48,826 nt of DNA, from NCBI GenBank assembly GCA_011525745.1, contig WYBU01000075.1, positions 1 through 48,826 of the forward strand, read 5' to 3'. The position numbers and the translations under genes were made by a program. Of this stretch, positions 32,516-38,946 are shown piece by piece. Under the pieces are notes generated by a model. That model ran no database searches, had not been told where the DNA came from, and saw nothing but the letters and a program-made list of their open reading frames with translations. How positions within the stretch are numbered: the stretch's first letter is position 1; each line of letters opens with the position of its first letter. The stretch comes from Planctomycetaceae bacterium (lineage in GTDB: Bacteria; Planctomycetota; Phycisphaerae; UBA1845; UTPLA1).

Positions 32516-32996
32516 GCATGACTGCTAACACGTTTGCACGCTTGCTGGCAAGCACTATTTCCGTCAGGCAGGATGGGTTGCTGTCCGGATGGCCAGCTTT
32601 CATGTTTGCAATCCAGAATACCTACTTGTCGGCATGATTGACGGCTTGAATGCCAGCGGGCTGTCCTGCATGTTCACTGGAAATCATGCAATCATGCTTT
32701 CAAGCCTGCATGTCGCCATGCTCGCATGCTTGCTGTCCATCATGCTCGCTGGCGCGACGACTGGCCTGAACGCATGACGGCCTGCTTGCTGTCATGCCAT
32801 CATGCTGGCTTGCTGGCTTTCACGGTGAAAGTCCGATCACGAGCAGTGATCGGGGAGACGTCTGCTCAACAAAATGGTTGTTTGGACATGGAGTTAGTCA
32901 TACGGCTAACTGGATGATTTCACGGTGAAAACGGTCGGCTGATTGATCGAATGCCGGTGCTGGAAACGATGTGAGAGCGGGGAAGATACGACGAAT
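32516..32996. promoter_or_regulatory. Control region upstream of parA: ATGC-rich repeats and palindromes
   Basis: No gene is supported in these 481 bp. The half nearest parA (32516-32817) is crowded with CATGC, GCTTGC and ATCATGC words (ATCATGC at 32683, 32691, 32739 and 32799), a plausible centromere. The distal half holds TTTCACGGTGAAA at 32818-32830 and again at 32918-32930, exactly 100 bp apart, plus CCGATCAC/GTGATCGG (32833-32853) and AGTTAG/CTAACT (32892-32911). These look like operators or partition sites. Confidence 0.6.
32818..32930. repeat. Pair of identical 13-bp palindromes 100 bp apart
   Basis: TTTCACGGTGAAA at 32818-32830 (extended to 15 bp by flanking C/G) and 32918-32930. A third exact copy is inside the relaxase gene at 41169-41181, and an 11-base match to the complement, TCACCGTGAAA, is at 38842-38852 in front of that gene. 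Confidence 0.75.
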
Positions 32997-33425
32997 TCAG
33001 CGCGGCGTCGTTCTCAACCCGCGAAGCCGGACAGTTCTCAGGATTCCCGCCGTGACCTGTGACAGGATCGCTTGGGGTACGACGCCATAAGCAAATGTGC
33101 CTGGCGGCCGGCCGGGAATAGAGCGTAGATCGTATCCCGGCCAGCGAAAGCGATTGAGGTCGCTCACGATCACCCATGACCGCTGGTCATCAAGCTCAAG
33201 CCGCTGCTTGGTCGGCGCGGGGATTTCGACGGCCTCGGCGGAATGGCTCGACGGGCGATGCGTAATCGGCGCCACCGTCACATAGATGCCATCGGATTCG
33301 TCTTCGACGACGACGACGAGGCACGGGCGGCGTTTGGCGCCTTCCTCAAGACCGCGCCGATGCTCATCTCGCCAGAGATAGGCATAGTGAATGACCAAGC
33401 CGGGAAACAGCCGCGGAAGGGGCAC
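32997..33425 (-). CDS. PemK/MazF-family toxin
   Basis: 142 residues. The KRRPCLVVVVED segment, VAPITHRP and a late VIVSDLNRFRW strand fit the PemK/MazF (CcdB-like) fold; these toxins are sequence-specific mRNA endoribonucleases. It starts 3 bp after the stop of a Phd/YefM-type antitoxin gene, the normal order for such a pair. Role: post-segregational stabilisation of the element, possibly abortive defence. It is one of the longer family members because of a C-terminal extension. Confidence 0.8.
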   Translation of the reverse strand: MPLPRLFPGLVIHYAYLWRDEHRRGLEEGAKRRPCLVVVVEDESDGIYVTVAPITHRPSSHSAEAVEIPAPTKQRLELDDQRSWVIVSDLNRFRWPGYDLRSIPGRPPGTFAYGVVPQAILSQVTAGILRTVRLRGLRTTPR

Positions 33426-33428
33426 GCG

Positions 33429-33686
33429 CTACCGCGGGAGTTCGTCGTCGAGATGGGCGTATTCCGCAGGCACGCTGGCGGATGAAATGGCGGCAAGCGT
33501 CTTGGCGGAGAGTTCCGAGGGGTGAAGGCTCTGCCGTTCCAGGCTTTTCAAGCGATGAAATTCGTCGGCGGAAATGAGCACGACGCGTTCGCGGCCATTG
33601 CGGGTAACGAGGACGGGCTCGACGAGAGCGCGGTCCTGATAGGCGCCGATCTTACGCTGAAAGTCGGCGGCGGAGACGATTTCCAT
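33429..33686 (-). CDS. Phd/YefM-family antitoxin
   Basis: 85 residues. MEIVSAADFQRKIGAYQDRA followed by EPVLVTRNGRERVVLISADEF is the Phd/YefM DNA-binding fold; the C-terminal 30 residues would wrap the toxin. It lies directly upstream of the PemK/MazF-like gene, probably in one transcript that it autoregulates. The pairing of a Phd-type antitoxin with a MazF-type toxin is less common than with Doc or YoeB but is known. Confidence 0.85.
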   Translation of the reverse strand: MEIVSAADFQRKIGAYQDRALVEPVLVTRNGRERVVLISADEFHRLKSLERQSLHPSELSAKTLAAISSASVPAEYAHLDDELPR

Positions 33687-33853
33687 GGTGTGTCCTTTGA
33701 GTCCTGTTACTCTTCATCCATAGCACGTTTCCGCAGTATCTGTCAATTACGGATTTCATGGATGTTGGGCCGTTACCATGACGCCGGCATCTTTCCGTGC
33801 TTTGTCAATGCGTTGGCACGCGTACCCTCCAAACACGGGTCGCGCTGCGTAGG

Positions 33854-34447
33854 CTACCGATGTCGCCCAAGCCTCTGCGAGACCATCCGCTCCAGGTAGG
33901 CGATGCGGCCGCGACGCCAGGAGATCTGGCTGTAGAGCAGGGCCAGTGTCCCGGCACGCGCCAGCTCGTCGTTGCCGCCGTAGGCGATCTCGCGGTCGTA
34001 GCGGCTGAGTGCGTCGGCTCCGCGGGCGATCACGTCGTCGTAGCGTGCGCGGGCCTGTTCCAGGTCGCGGCGTTCCTCCGCCAGCAGCCCGCGGGCCTTG
34101 ATGATGCGCTTGGTCGCGGGCTTCGGCAGTTCCCGTTCCAGCGAGCGGCCGTAATCCTCGGCGGGCGGGATGTCGTCGAACGGAACGGGCGGCGCGTTGT
34201 CGCCGTCAGGGAGATAGTGCCACGGATGGCCGGGGCCGTAGCCGCGATCGCGGATCAGGTCCGCGTCTGAATCATCCGCAGTAGTTGCGGTGGCAGGGAA
34301 GGGGGCGTCGCCCGTACACGGCGGTGTCGGCGCAGCCGCGGTCGGTTGCGCTGCAGGCGCCTGATTGTCATTGGTCTCTTCGGCGTTCCAGTCGAACAAA
34401 AGCTGTTCGGCCGATGCCGCTCGGCTGGCATTGTCGCGGCGTGTCAT
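33854..34447 (-). CDS. Uncharacterised protein with disordered middle and coiled C-terminus
   Basis: 197 residues when begun at the ATG at 34447 (AACGAGG six bases upstream); the frame extends to 34588 but that part lacks a ribosome site. The N-terminus reads MTRRDNASRAASAEQLLFDW, followed by an Ala/Pro/Thr-rich stretch, then a basic helical C-terminus (LLAEERRDLEQARARYDDVI, WRRGRIAYLERMV). No family is recognised. A role in DNA handling within the element backbone is possible but not shown. Confidence 0.6.
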   Translation of the reverse strand: MTRRDNASRAASAEQLLFDWNAEETNDNQAPAAQPTAAAPTPPCTGDAPFPATATTADDSDADLIRDRGYGPGHPWHYLPDGDNAPPVPFDDIPPAEDYGRSLERELPKPATKRIIKARGLLAEERRDLEQARARYDDVIARGADALSRYDREIAYGGNDELARAGTLALLYSQISWRRGRIAYLERMVSQRLGRHR

Positions 34448-34498
34448 TGGGTGCCTCGTTCCCTGTTGTCGGGGAACAAGACCTGCCGCATTTCCCGC

Positions 34499-34520
34499 CG
34501 CGTGTAAATCGAAATCTCGC
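34499..34520 (+). repeat. 22-bp direct repeat, copy 1
   Basis: Begins CGCGTGTAAATCGAAATC and is repeated without change at 36646-36667. It lies upstream of the 197-residue gene; the second copy lies immediately left of the second 180-bp repeat. Confidence 0.7.
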
Positions 34521-34685
34521 ACGCAGCTATCTGCAAGTGCATGCACGCTAACCAATTGCTCTGCCTTGAGAATCGACGCACGCGGCATTGCACCTCATCA
34601 CTGTCACGAAATCTTCATTGTTCTTTGACGGTTGGGAATGGCAGGATGGTAAGACGTATCTCGAACTTCATATCAAGGGGACCAC

Positions 34686-35168
34686 ATGACCAACGAACTA
34701 TCGTCGTCACCCATGCCACACCGACTGACCGCCGAAGCCCGGGCATTCATTGCGTCTGTGGACAACAATTTCGGCCTTGAGAAGGCGAGTCCGTATCACA
34801 TGCTAGAGCAAGTGATCTTGCCTATGGCGTCGTCCATGCCTGACGTGAATCACCGCGAAAAGATGGAAATCGTCTCTGGTCTGCGACGGGCGCGAGCCTC
34901 CCTGATACGCGTGGCATTGTCCGGCAGCGACGTGCAGCATCTCTTCGGTCCGGCCAAGCCGAGTGACGAGGCGAACATTAGAGCAATTCCCGGACTGATG
35001 TCGAAGCTGCAGGCAGTGATCGACCGCATTACGGATAATGGCGAGTATACCATTCCCACAAGCAGCAATCATAAGACGAGCCACGAAGAGAGAGCGGCAG
35101 AGTTCGAGCGGTTCGTCAGCCGCTTCGAGCAACAATTCGCGCCGCGTCGTGCGACAACTGTTGGCTGA
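34686..35168 (+). CDS. Uncharacterised 160-residue protein
   Basis: ATG preceded by AAGGGG. The product is mainly helical (residues 15-125) with a charged C-terminus; no motif is recognised. It is one of the few rightward genes in this block. Its codon use is less GC-biased than the neighbouring backbone genes. TTGACG occurs about 55 bp upstream, but a good -10 is not obvious. Function unknown. Confidence 0.65.
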   Translation: MTNELSSSPMPHRLTAEARAFIASVDNNFGLEKASPYHMLEQVILPMASSMPDVNHREKMEIVSGLRRARASLIRVALSGSDVQHLFGPAKPSDEANIRAIPGLMSKLQAVIDRITDNGEYTIPTSSNHKTSHEERAAEFERFVSRFEQQFAPRRATTVG

Positions 35169-35239
35169 CAACAAGCGCTCTCCGTTTGTCATTTTTGGAA
35201 ATACAAATACTTGACTTACTTGTTGAGTTCGTAATCGTG

Positions 35240-35419
35240 TCGCCTGCCGTATAAGGCCGTCGCCGTCGGGTTCTCACGATAGCTGGGACCCGATGCGACC
35301 GGCCGCAGGCGCTCCGGGCAAACCCGCCTGCCGGTATGGTCCCGAGCTGGAGGGTTCTCCTGTCTTCAACCGGCAACGGCCGTGACAGGCGATGCCCCGC
35401 CTGGCGCGGTCGTTGCAAC
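35240..35419 (-). repeat. 180-bp direct repeat, copy 1 (possible structured RNA or 3' element)
   Basis: Matches 36675-36854 with 7 differences in 180 bases and no gaps. It contains strong potential hairpins, including CAGGCG/CGCCTG around ATGCCC near its right end and CAGGC/GCCTG around a 15-base loop in the middle. On the minus strand it lies 88 bp beyond the stop of the zinc-ribbon-like gene. No convincing open frame is shared by both copies. Confidence 0.8.
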
Positions 35420-35507
35420 CAGGGGGGCGTGATTTGACCACACCCAGGACCGTCGATGTCCCGGCGGCGCTCATCGCCTGTTTGCGTCGTCCGTAGCTGG
35501 TGAGCGG

Positions 35508-36083
35508 CTACAGCTTGAAGACTTCGAAGTCCACGAGCGTTGAGCCTTCGCGTCGCACACGGGCAGCAGTGCTTTTCCGAGAGGGGGCGGATGTGACATA
35601 CCACTCTTCTTTGTCGTAGTCACACTCGCCACGGCGAATCCATGCCGCGATTCTGTACTTCATACCCCGCGATTTCATCTGGCGGTCACGTCGAGCGATC
35701 TGACGGCGTTTCTGTTCCATTTCCGCGTCAAGTCTCTGATTCAGGTCTTGAAGAAAACACGATTCGCAGAGTCCGCCGCGGTTGGTTTCAATGGTTGCGG
35801 GATCAAAGGCGGGTGCGGAACAGCGACTACAAGGCTGTATGGCAACGGCGTTCAGGAGACGCACGACATCCGCCGATGTCGCGTTCATGATGCTGCGATT
35901 GCGATTGACGGCAAAGGCATCGCCGCCGGGTGTGCCATCCTGCCGATTGAGGATGACTTTGAGTTGAAGGGGGTAGCCGGGAAACATGAATACGCACAGA
36001 GACACCTCGGCGGTGAGCGAGAGCCCCTCGGTAAGTTCACGGACGTAGATTTGACTGAGTGCATTGCGGGTTGACTTGGTCAT
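35508..36083 (-). CDS. Uncharacterised protein with zinc-ribbon-like Cys pairs
   Basis: 191 residues; AAGGAA lies upstream of the ATG. Residues 1-85 form a beta-rich domain (LTAEVSLCVFMFPGYPLQLK). Residues 86-115 carry CSRC and, 23 residues on, CESC, a zinc-ribbon arrangement, followed by a basic helix (AEMEQKRRQIARRDRQM) and a C-terminal strand region. It may bind nucleic acid. It lies between the two 180-bp repeats together with one other small gene. Confidence 0.65.
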   Translation of the reverse strand: MTKSTRNALSQIYVRELTEGLSLTAEVSLCVFMFPGYPLQLKVILNRQDGTPGGDAFAVNRNRSIMNATSADVVRLLNAVAIQPCSRCSAPAFDPATIETNRGGLCESCFLQDLNQRLDAEMEQKRRQIARRDRQMKSRGMKYRIAAWIRRGECDYDKEEWYVTSAPSRKSTAARVRREGSTLVDFEVFKL

Positions 36084-36305
36084 AGTGAAGCGTTCCTTCT
36101 AGATGTTACAGCCGCGACCATCACGGCCATTCGGCACGTGACCAAGAGCCCGCAAGCCGGAGCGCAGCGCACGGAGCAAGCGAAAAGCCGAAGGCCTCCG
36201 CTCTTGCGGAAAGCGGCTTTGGCAGCTTGCCCGGACCGGCGGAGGCTCTAACGTGCCAATGAAATGGCCGCGGGCGCGGCGGAGCGAAAGAGAAGCGAAG
36301 CCGAA
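36084..36305. other. Non-coding stretch upstream of the zinc-ribbon-like gene
   Basis: Contains a purine-rich patchwork of AGCGCAGC, AAGCGAAAAGCCG and GAAGCGAAGCCG words, similar in texture to 38500-38830. GCCGCGACCATCACGGCC (near 36112) almost repeats the palindrome at 38475-38493, in the same position relative to the next leftward gene. No gene is supported. Confidence 0.5.
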
Positions 36306-36521
36306 TCATGCGACAACTTGCGAGGCCGACTCGCCTACGCGTCCGGTTATCGCAAAGCCGGTTTGGCGGACGGCAAGCTCGTACTCATACAGGCGACAGG
36401 CGAGGGCGTTGGTCTCCCCGGGATCGGGCCAGCCTTGCTGGGCGATCGCATTTTGCACGAATGCGGCCAGCGCGCAGCCGTGAAACAAGTCGTCAAGGAC
36501 CGATTCTTCGTCTGGTGTCAT
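36306..36521 (-). CDS. Small conserved-looking protein
   Basis: 71 residues from the ATG at 36521. MTPDEESVLDDLFHGCALAA is followed by a helical segment ending ALACRLYEYELAV, a pattern reminiscent of short proteins on planctomycete elements. No ribosome site is obvious and no function is known. It is enclosed with the zinc-ribbon-like gene between the two 180-bp repeats. Confidence 0.5.
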   Translation of the reverse strand: MTPDEESVLDDLFHGCALAAFVQNAIAQQGWPDPGETNALACRLYEYELAVRQTGFAITGRVGESASQVVA

Positions 36522-36645
36522 GCGGTGCAAGACTGCCCGAGTCCGGTGCCAAAGGCAAGCCGTTTCGTGTGAAAGACGAGGGGGACAAAGCTCCTCCTGC
36601 CGCGATGAGCGATGATTGACATTCTCAGAATGCCGGATTTCGCAT

Positions 36646-36667
36646 CGCGTGTAAATCGAAATCTCGC
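36646..36667 (+). repeat. 22-bp direct repeat, copy 2
   Basis: Identical to 34499-34520. It ends 7 bp before the second 180-bp repeat. Confidence 0.7.
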
Positions 36668-36674
36668 GCTCGGT

Positions 36675-36854
36675 TCGCCTGCCGTATAAGGCCGTCGCCG
36701 TCGGGTTCTCACGGAAGCTGGGACCCGATGCGACCGGCCGCAGGCGCTCCGCTCTAACCCGCCTGCCGGTATGGTCCCGAGCCGGAGGGTTCTCCTTTCT
36801 TCAACCGGCAACGGCCGTGACAGGCGATGCCCCGCCTGGCGCGGTCGTTGCAAC
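36675..36854 (-). repeat. 180-bp direct repeat, copy 2
   Basis: Same orientation as copy 1 and 96% identical. It begins 19 bp beyond the stop of the leftward gene 36874-37218, so both copies lie just 3' of a minus-strand gene. The mismatches cluster in loops and at two junctions rather than in the predicted stems, which hints at retained structure. Confidence 0.8.
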
Positions 36855-36873
36855 TAAGCGTGTTTCGTGCGGT

Positions 36874-37218
36874 TCATAAGAGGCTTGGCTGTCTCAGCCG
36901 GTCCTCGATCTGGCTTCGCATGTCGGAGAGTTCGGCCCGGACGCTGTCGGGATCGGACGGGAAGGGCGTGTGCCACGAACGAAGCAGGCACTCGATCCCC
37001 GCCGACCGAGCGGCGTCGAATGTAGCGTAGCCCAAACCGTCAAGCCTGATCGGGAAGCCGAAGCCGCCGTGGGCGTAGTGCAGTTCGACGCCGAATCGGT
37101 ACACGCCGTCATCGCACAGCGCGATGGTCACGGCGGCGAATGCGCGGCCGCGCGACGCAACGACTTCGCGGAAGCCGGGTTCAAGGACGCCGTGGGCATT
37201 GGGTTCAGACGTCTGCAT
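36874..37218 (-). CDS. Uncharacterised 114-residue protein
   Basis: Start taken at the ATG at 37218, with GGGAG upstream; it overlaps the methyltransferase stop by 14 bp, and the longer frame is a shadow of that gene. The product is a compact alpha/beta protein (VTIALCDDGVYRFGVEL, FGFPIRLDGLGYATFDAA), then a helical end. No family is recognised. It is probably translated with the methyltransferase and may be an accessory factor. Confidence 0.68.
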   Translation of the reverse strand: MQTSEPNAHGVLEPGFREVVASRGRAFAAVTIALCDDGVYRFGVELHYAHGGFGFPIRLDGLGYATFDAARSAGIECLLRSWHTPFPSDPDSVRAELSDMRSQIEDRLRQPSLL

Positions 37219-37933
37219 GGGCGCGCTCCCTTGATGCAGCCTCGATGCGCTCGCAGGCATACTCGAAGTAGACCGGATCGCGCTCGATGCCGACGAAGCG
37301 CTTGCCGGCCATGACGGCGGCGACGCCGGTGGTGCCGCTGCCCATGAACGGGTCGAGGATGGTATCGGCCTGGATCGAGTCGCAGAAATACCGCACCTGC
37401 GACAGCGGGCGAGGGCAGGGGACGGGATTGCCGCCGCGATAGCCGTCCCAAGGCCGCAGGTCATCGACATTCCAGTCGCGCGGCAGGTGGTCGCGAAGCA
37501 GCGAGTTGCCGCTCCAGAAGATGACTGGATCCCAACTCAGGCAAGGGGCGCGGGAGCGGTCCGCCGGATAGATTTTACACGCGGCGATGATGCGCCAGCC
37601 CGCCGGGAAGTAGCGGTGCCACAGCGGCGCTTTCAGGGGGCTCTGCCAGACGAAGCAGGGACCGTCGGCGGTGACGCGGACCAGTTCCGGCACGAGCCGC
37701 TTCATGAGAGAGTCGTACTTGCCGGGCGCGTCGTCGTAGCTGCGATACCTGAACCCGATGCCGTACGGCGGGTCGGTGACGACTGCATCAATGCCGGAGA
37801 GCATCGGGAGCACGTCAAAGCAATCGGCGCGGTAGAGCGTGGCGTTGCCGATGACGATCTTCCGAATCTGCGTGGGCAGAGCCGGATTGCCGCGGCGTGC
37901 GCCGTAAAAGGGATTGATAGCGGCTACGGTCAT
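37205..37933 (-). CDS. Orphan DNA methyltransferase (DPPY type)
   Basis: 242 residues. TDPPYG at 53-58 precedes the SAM-binding DPFMGSGTTGVAA near 195, the order of beta-class adenine-N6 or cytosine-N4 methyltransferases. VIFWSGNS and a short target-recognition region lie between. No endonuclease is adjacent, so it is probably an anti-restriction or regulatory enzyme of the element. The start overlaps the upstream stop as ATGA. Confidence 0.9.
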   Translation of the reverse strand: MTVAAINPFYGARRGNPALPTQIRKIVIGNATLYRADCFDVLPMLSGIDAVVTDPPYGIGFRYRSYDDAPGKYDSLMKRLVPELVRVTADGPCFVWQSPLKAPLWHRYFPAGWRIIAACKIYPADRSRAPCLSWDPVIFWSGNSLLRDHLPRDWNVDDLRPWDGYRGGNPVPCPRPLSQVRYFCDSIQADTILDPFMGSGTTGVAAVMAGKRFVGIERDPVYFEYACERIEAASRERAHADV

Positions 37934-38178
37934 GGCTGCGCCTCCTCGCGTTGCTCCGCCTCGAAATGAAGGACGGCCGATGCAAGGATGCAGTCGGTAT
38001 CGATGCCGTGTTTGTCGGCGAAGTGAAGCAGGTCGGCGATGAGGTCGTAGACGGCCGTCTCAATGTCGCCACGCTCCATCGTGTCGGGATGGCCGCCGCC
38101 GTAGGTCTCGGCGGTGAAGACCGCGAGCGCGTTCTTCGCCCAGCGGGCGCGGTCGTCGTTGGTGGGTTCATCAGTCAT
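37930..38178 (-). CDS. Small uncharacterised protein upstream of the methyltransferase
   Basis: 82 residues from the ATG at 38178, preceded by GGAG seven bases away; a start at 38190 would add four residues. The sequence is helical and acidic (WAKNALAVFTAETYGGG, IETAVYDLIADLLHFADKHG). The pattern AVYDLIADLLHFADxHGID is familiar from small proteins on plasmids and phages, but its function is unknown. It is coupled to the methyltransferase by a 4-bp overlap. Confidence 0.7.
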   Translation of the reverse strand: MTDEPTNDDRARWAKNALAVFTAETYGGGHPDTMERGDIETAVYDLIADLLHFADKHGIDTDCILASAVLHFEAEQREEAQP

Positions 38179-38234
38179 AAGAAACTCCATGCAAGAAAAG
38201 GGGCGGGCTGCAAGAACCCGCCCCGGTGGGACAA

Positions 38235-38447
38235 CTACTCCTTGTTGTCGGTGACGACGCGGAGGGTGATGCGGCCGTCGAGCGGCACCGCCTCGATCTG
38301 GATGTTGAAGCCGTTGCCGTCGGCGTGCGCCCACGCGGCCCCGATGCGGGTCCAGAATCCCTTGCCGCCTTCGCGGTCGCGCACCTGGTAGGCGATGTGC
38401 GTCGGCGCCTTCGACGTGGTCTTCGGATTGCTCTTGCTGTCTGACAT
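38235..38447 (-). CDS. Small conserved mobile-element protein
   Basis: 70 residues from the ATG at 38447, with GAGGAG upstream. IAYQVRDREGGKGFWTRIG, AWAHADGNGFNI and LDGRITLRV form a short beta-rich protein frequently seen beside methyltransferase and relaxase genes on plasmids. Function unknown. It heads the small leftward group 38447-36874. Confidence 0.72.
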   Translation of the reverse strand: MSDSKSNPKTTSKAPTHIAYQVRDREGGKGFWTRIGAAWAHADGNGFNIQIEAVPLDGRITLRVVTDNKE

Positions 38448-38474
38448 GATTCGTCTCCTCGTTTCTAAGTGTCC

Positions 38475-38493
38475 GGCCGCGACCATCGCGGCC
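38475..38493. promoter_or_regulatory. Perfect 8-bp-arm palindrome upstream of the small-gene group
   Basis: GGCCGCGA and TCGCGGCC flank CCA, 28 bp above the start at 38447. A near copy lies at about 36112, upstream of the gene starting at 36083. Position suggests an operator or 5' leader hairpin. Confidence 0.55.
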
Positions 38494-38507
38494 TGATGGA
38501 CCGGCAA

Positions 38508-38946
38508 AAAGAGCCGCGGACAGCCGGGGGCGAAGCCAAGCGCAGCGCACCGGTCAAACGGAAAATGGTGGGTCCCTTCAGGGGAAACGATTTTCTGTTT
38601 GACGGGACCGGCGGCGGCTTTACGCGTCCATCAGCAAGGCCGCGTGTGGCGGGACGGCACGAGATGCGAAGAGGAGACGCGGCAGACAGCGGAGAGTCCG
38701 TTCACGGCGAGCCGAACGCACGATGCCGGAGGTAGCAGCGACGCATCGGCTAGGAAGCAAACCGCACGGCCGCGCAAGCACAGCGCAAGGCGAAATCGCA
38801 ATCACGAGTCGTGCGGGACGGCGGACCGTGTCTTTCGCGTGTCACCGTGAAACAAATCGGTGAAAGTTCCACTGGGGCGCTTGCAGACCGTGCGTACAAT
38901 TGTGTATGTACGTTTGCCTTCCATGACACCCGGCGCGAACTGATCC
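38508..38946. other. Intergenic region before the relaxase: candidate transfer origin and promoter
   Basis: No gene is supported in 439 bp. Its right end has TTGCAG (38881-38886) and TATGTA (38905-38910), 18 bp apart, as a possible relaxase promoter; GTACA/TGTAC arms occur in the same place. TCACCGTGAAA at 38842 and CGGTGAAAG at 38858 recall the 13-bp palindrome of the parA region. MobF relaxases usually nick close to their own gene, so a nic site may lie here. Confidence 0.45.

Noticed and set aside
32516..32996. CRISPR-like array upstream of parA
   Set aside because: Repeated words are short and irregularly spaced; no constant repeat-spacer pattern and no cas genes are present.
35116..35604. 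162-residue leftward frame across repeat copy 1, and the 111-residue frame 36518-36853 across copy 2
   Set aside because: The shared part is short and Arg-rich, no ribosome site precedes it, and flanking parts differ; non-coding structure is a better explanation.
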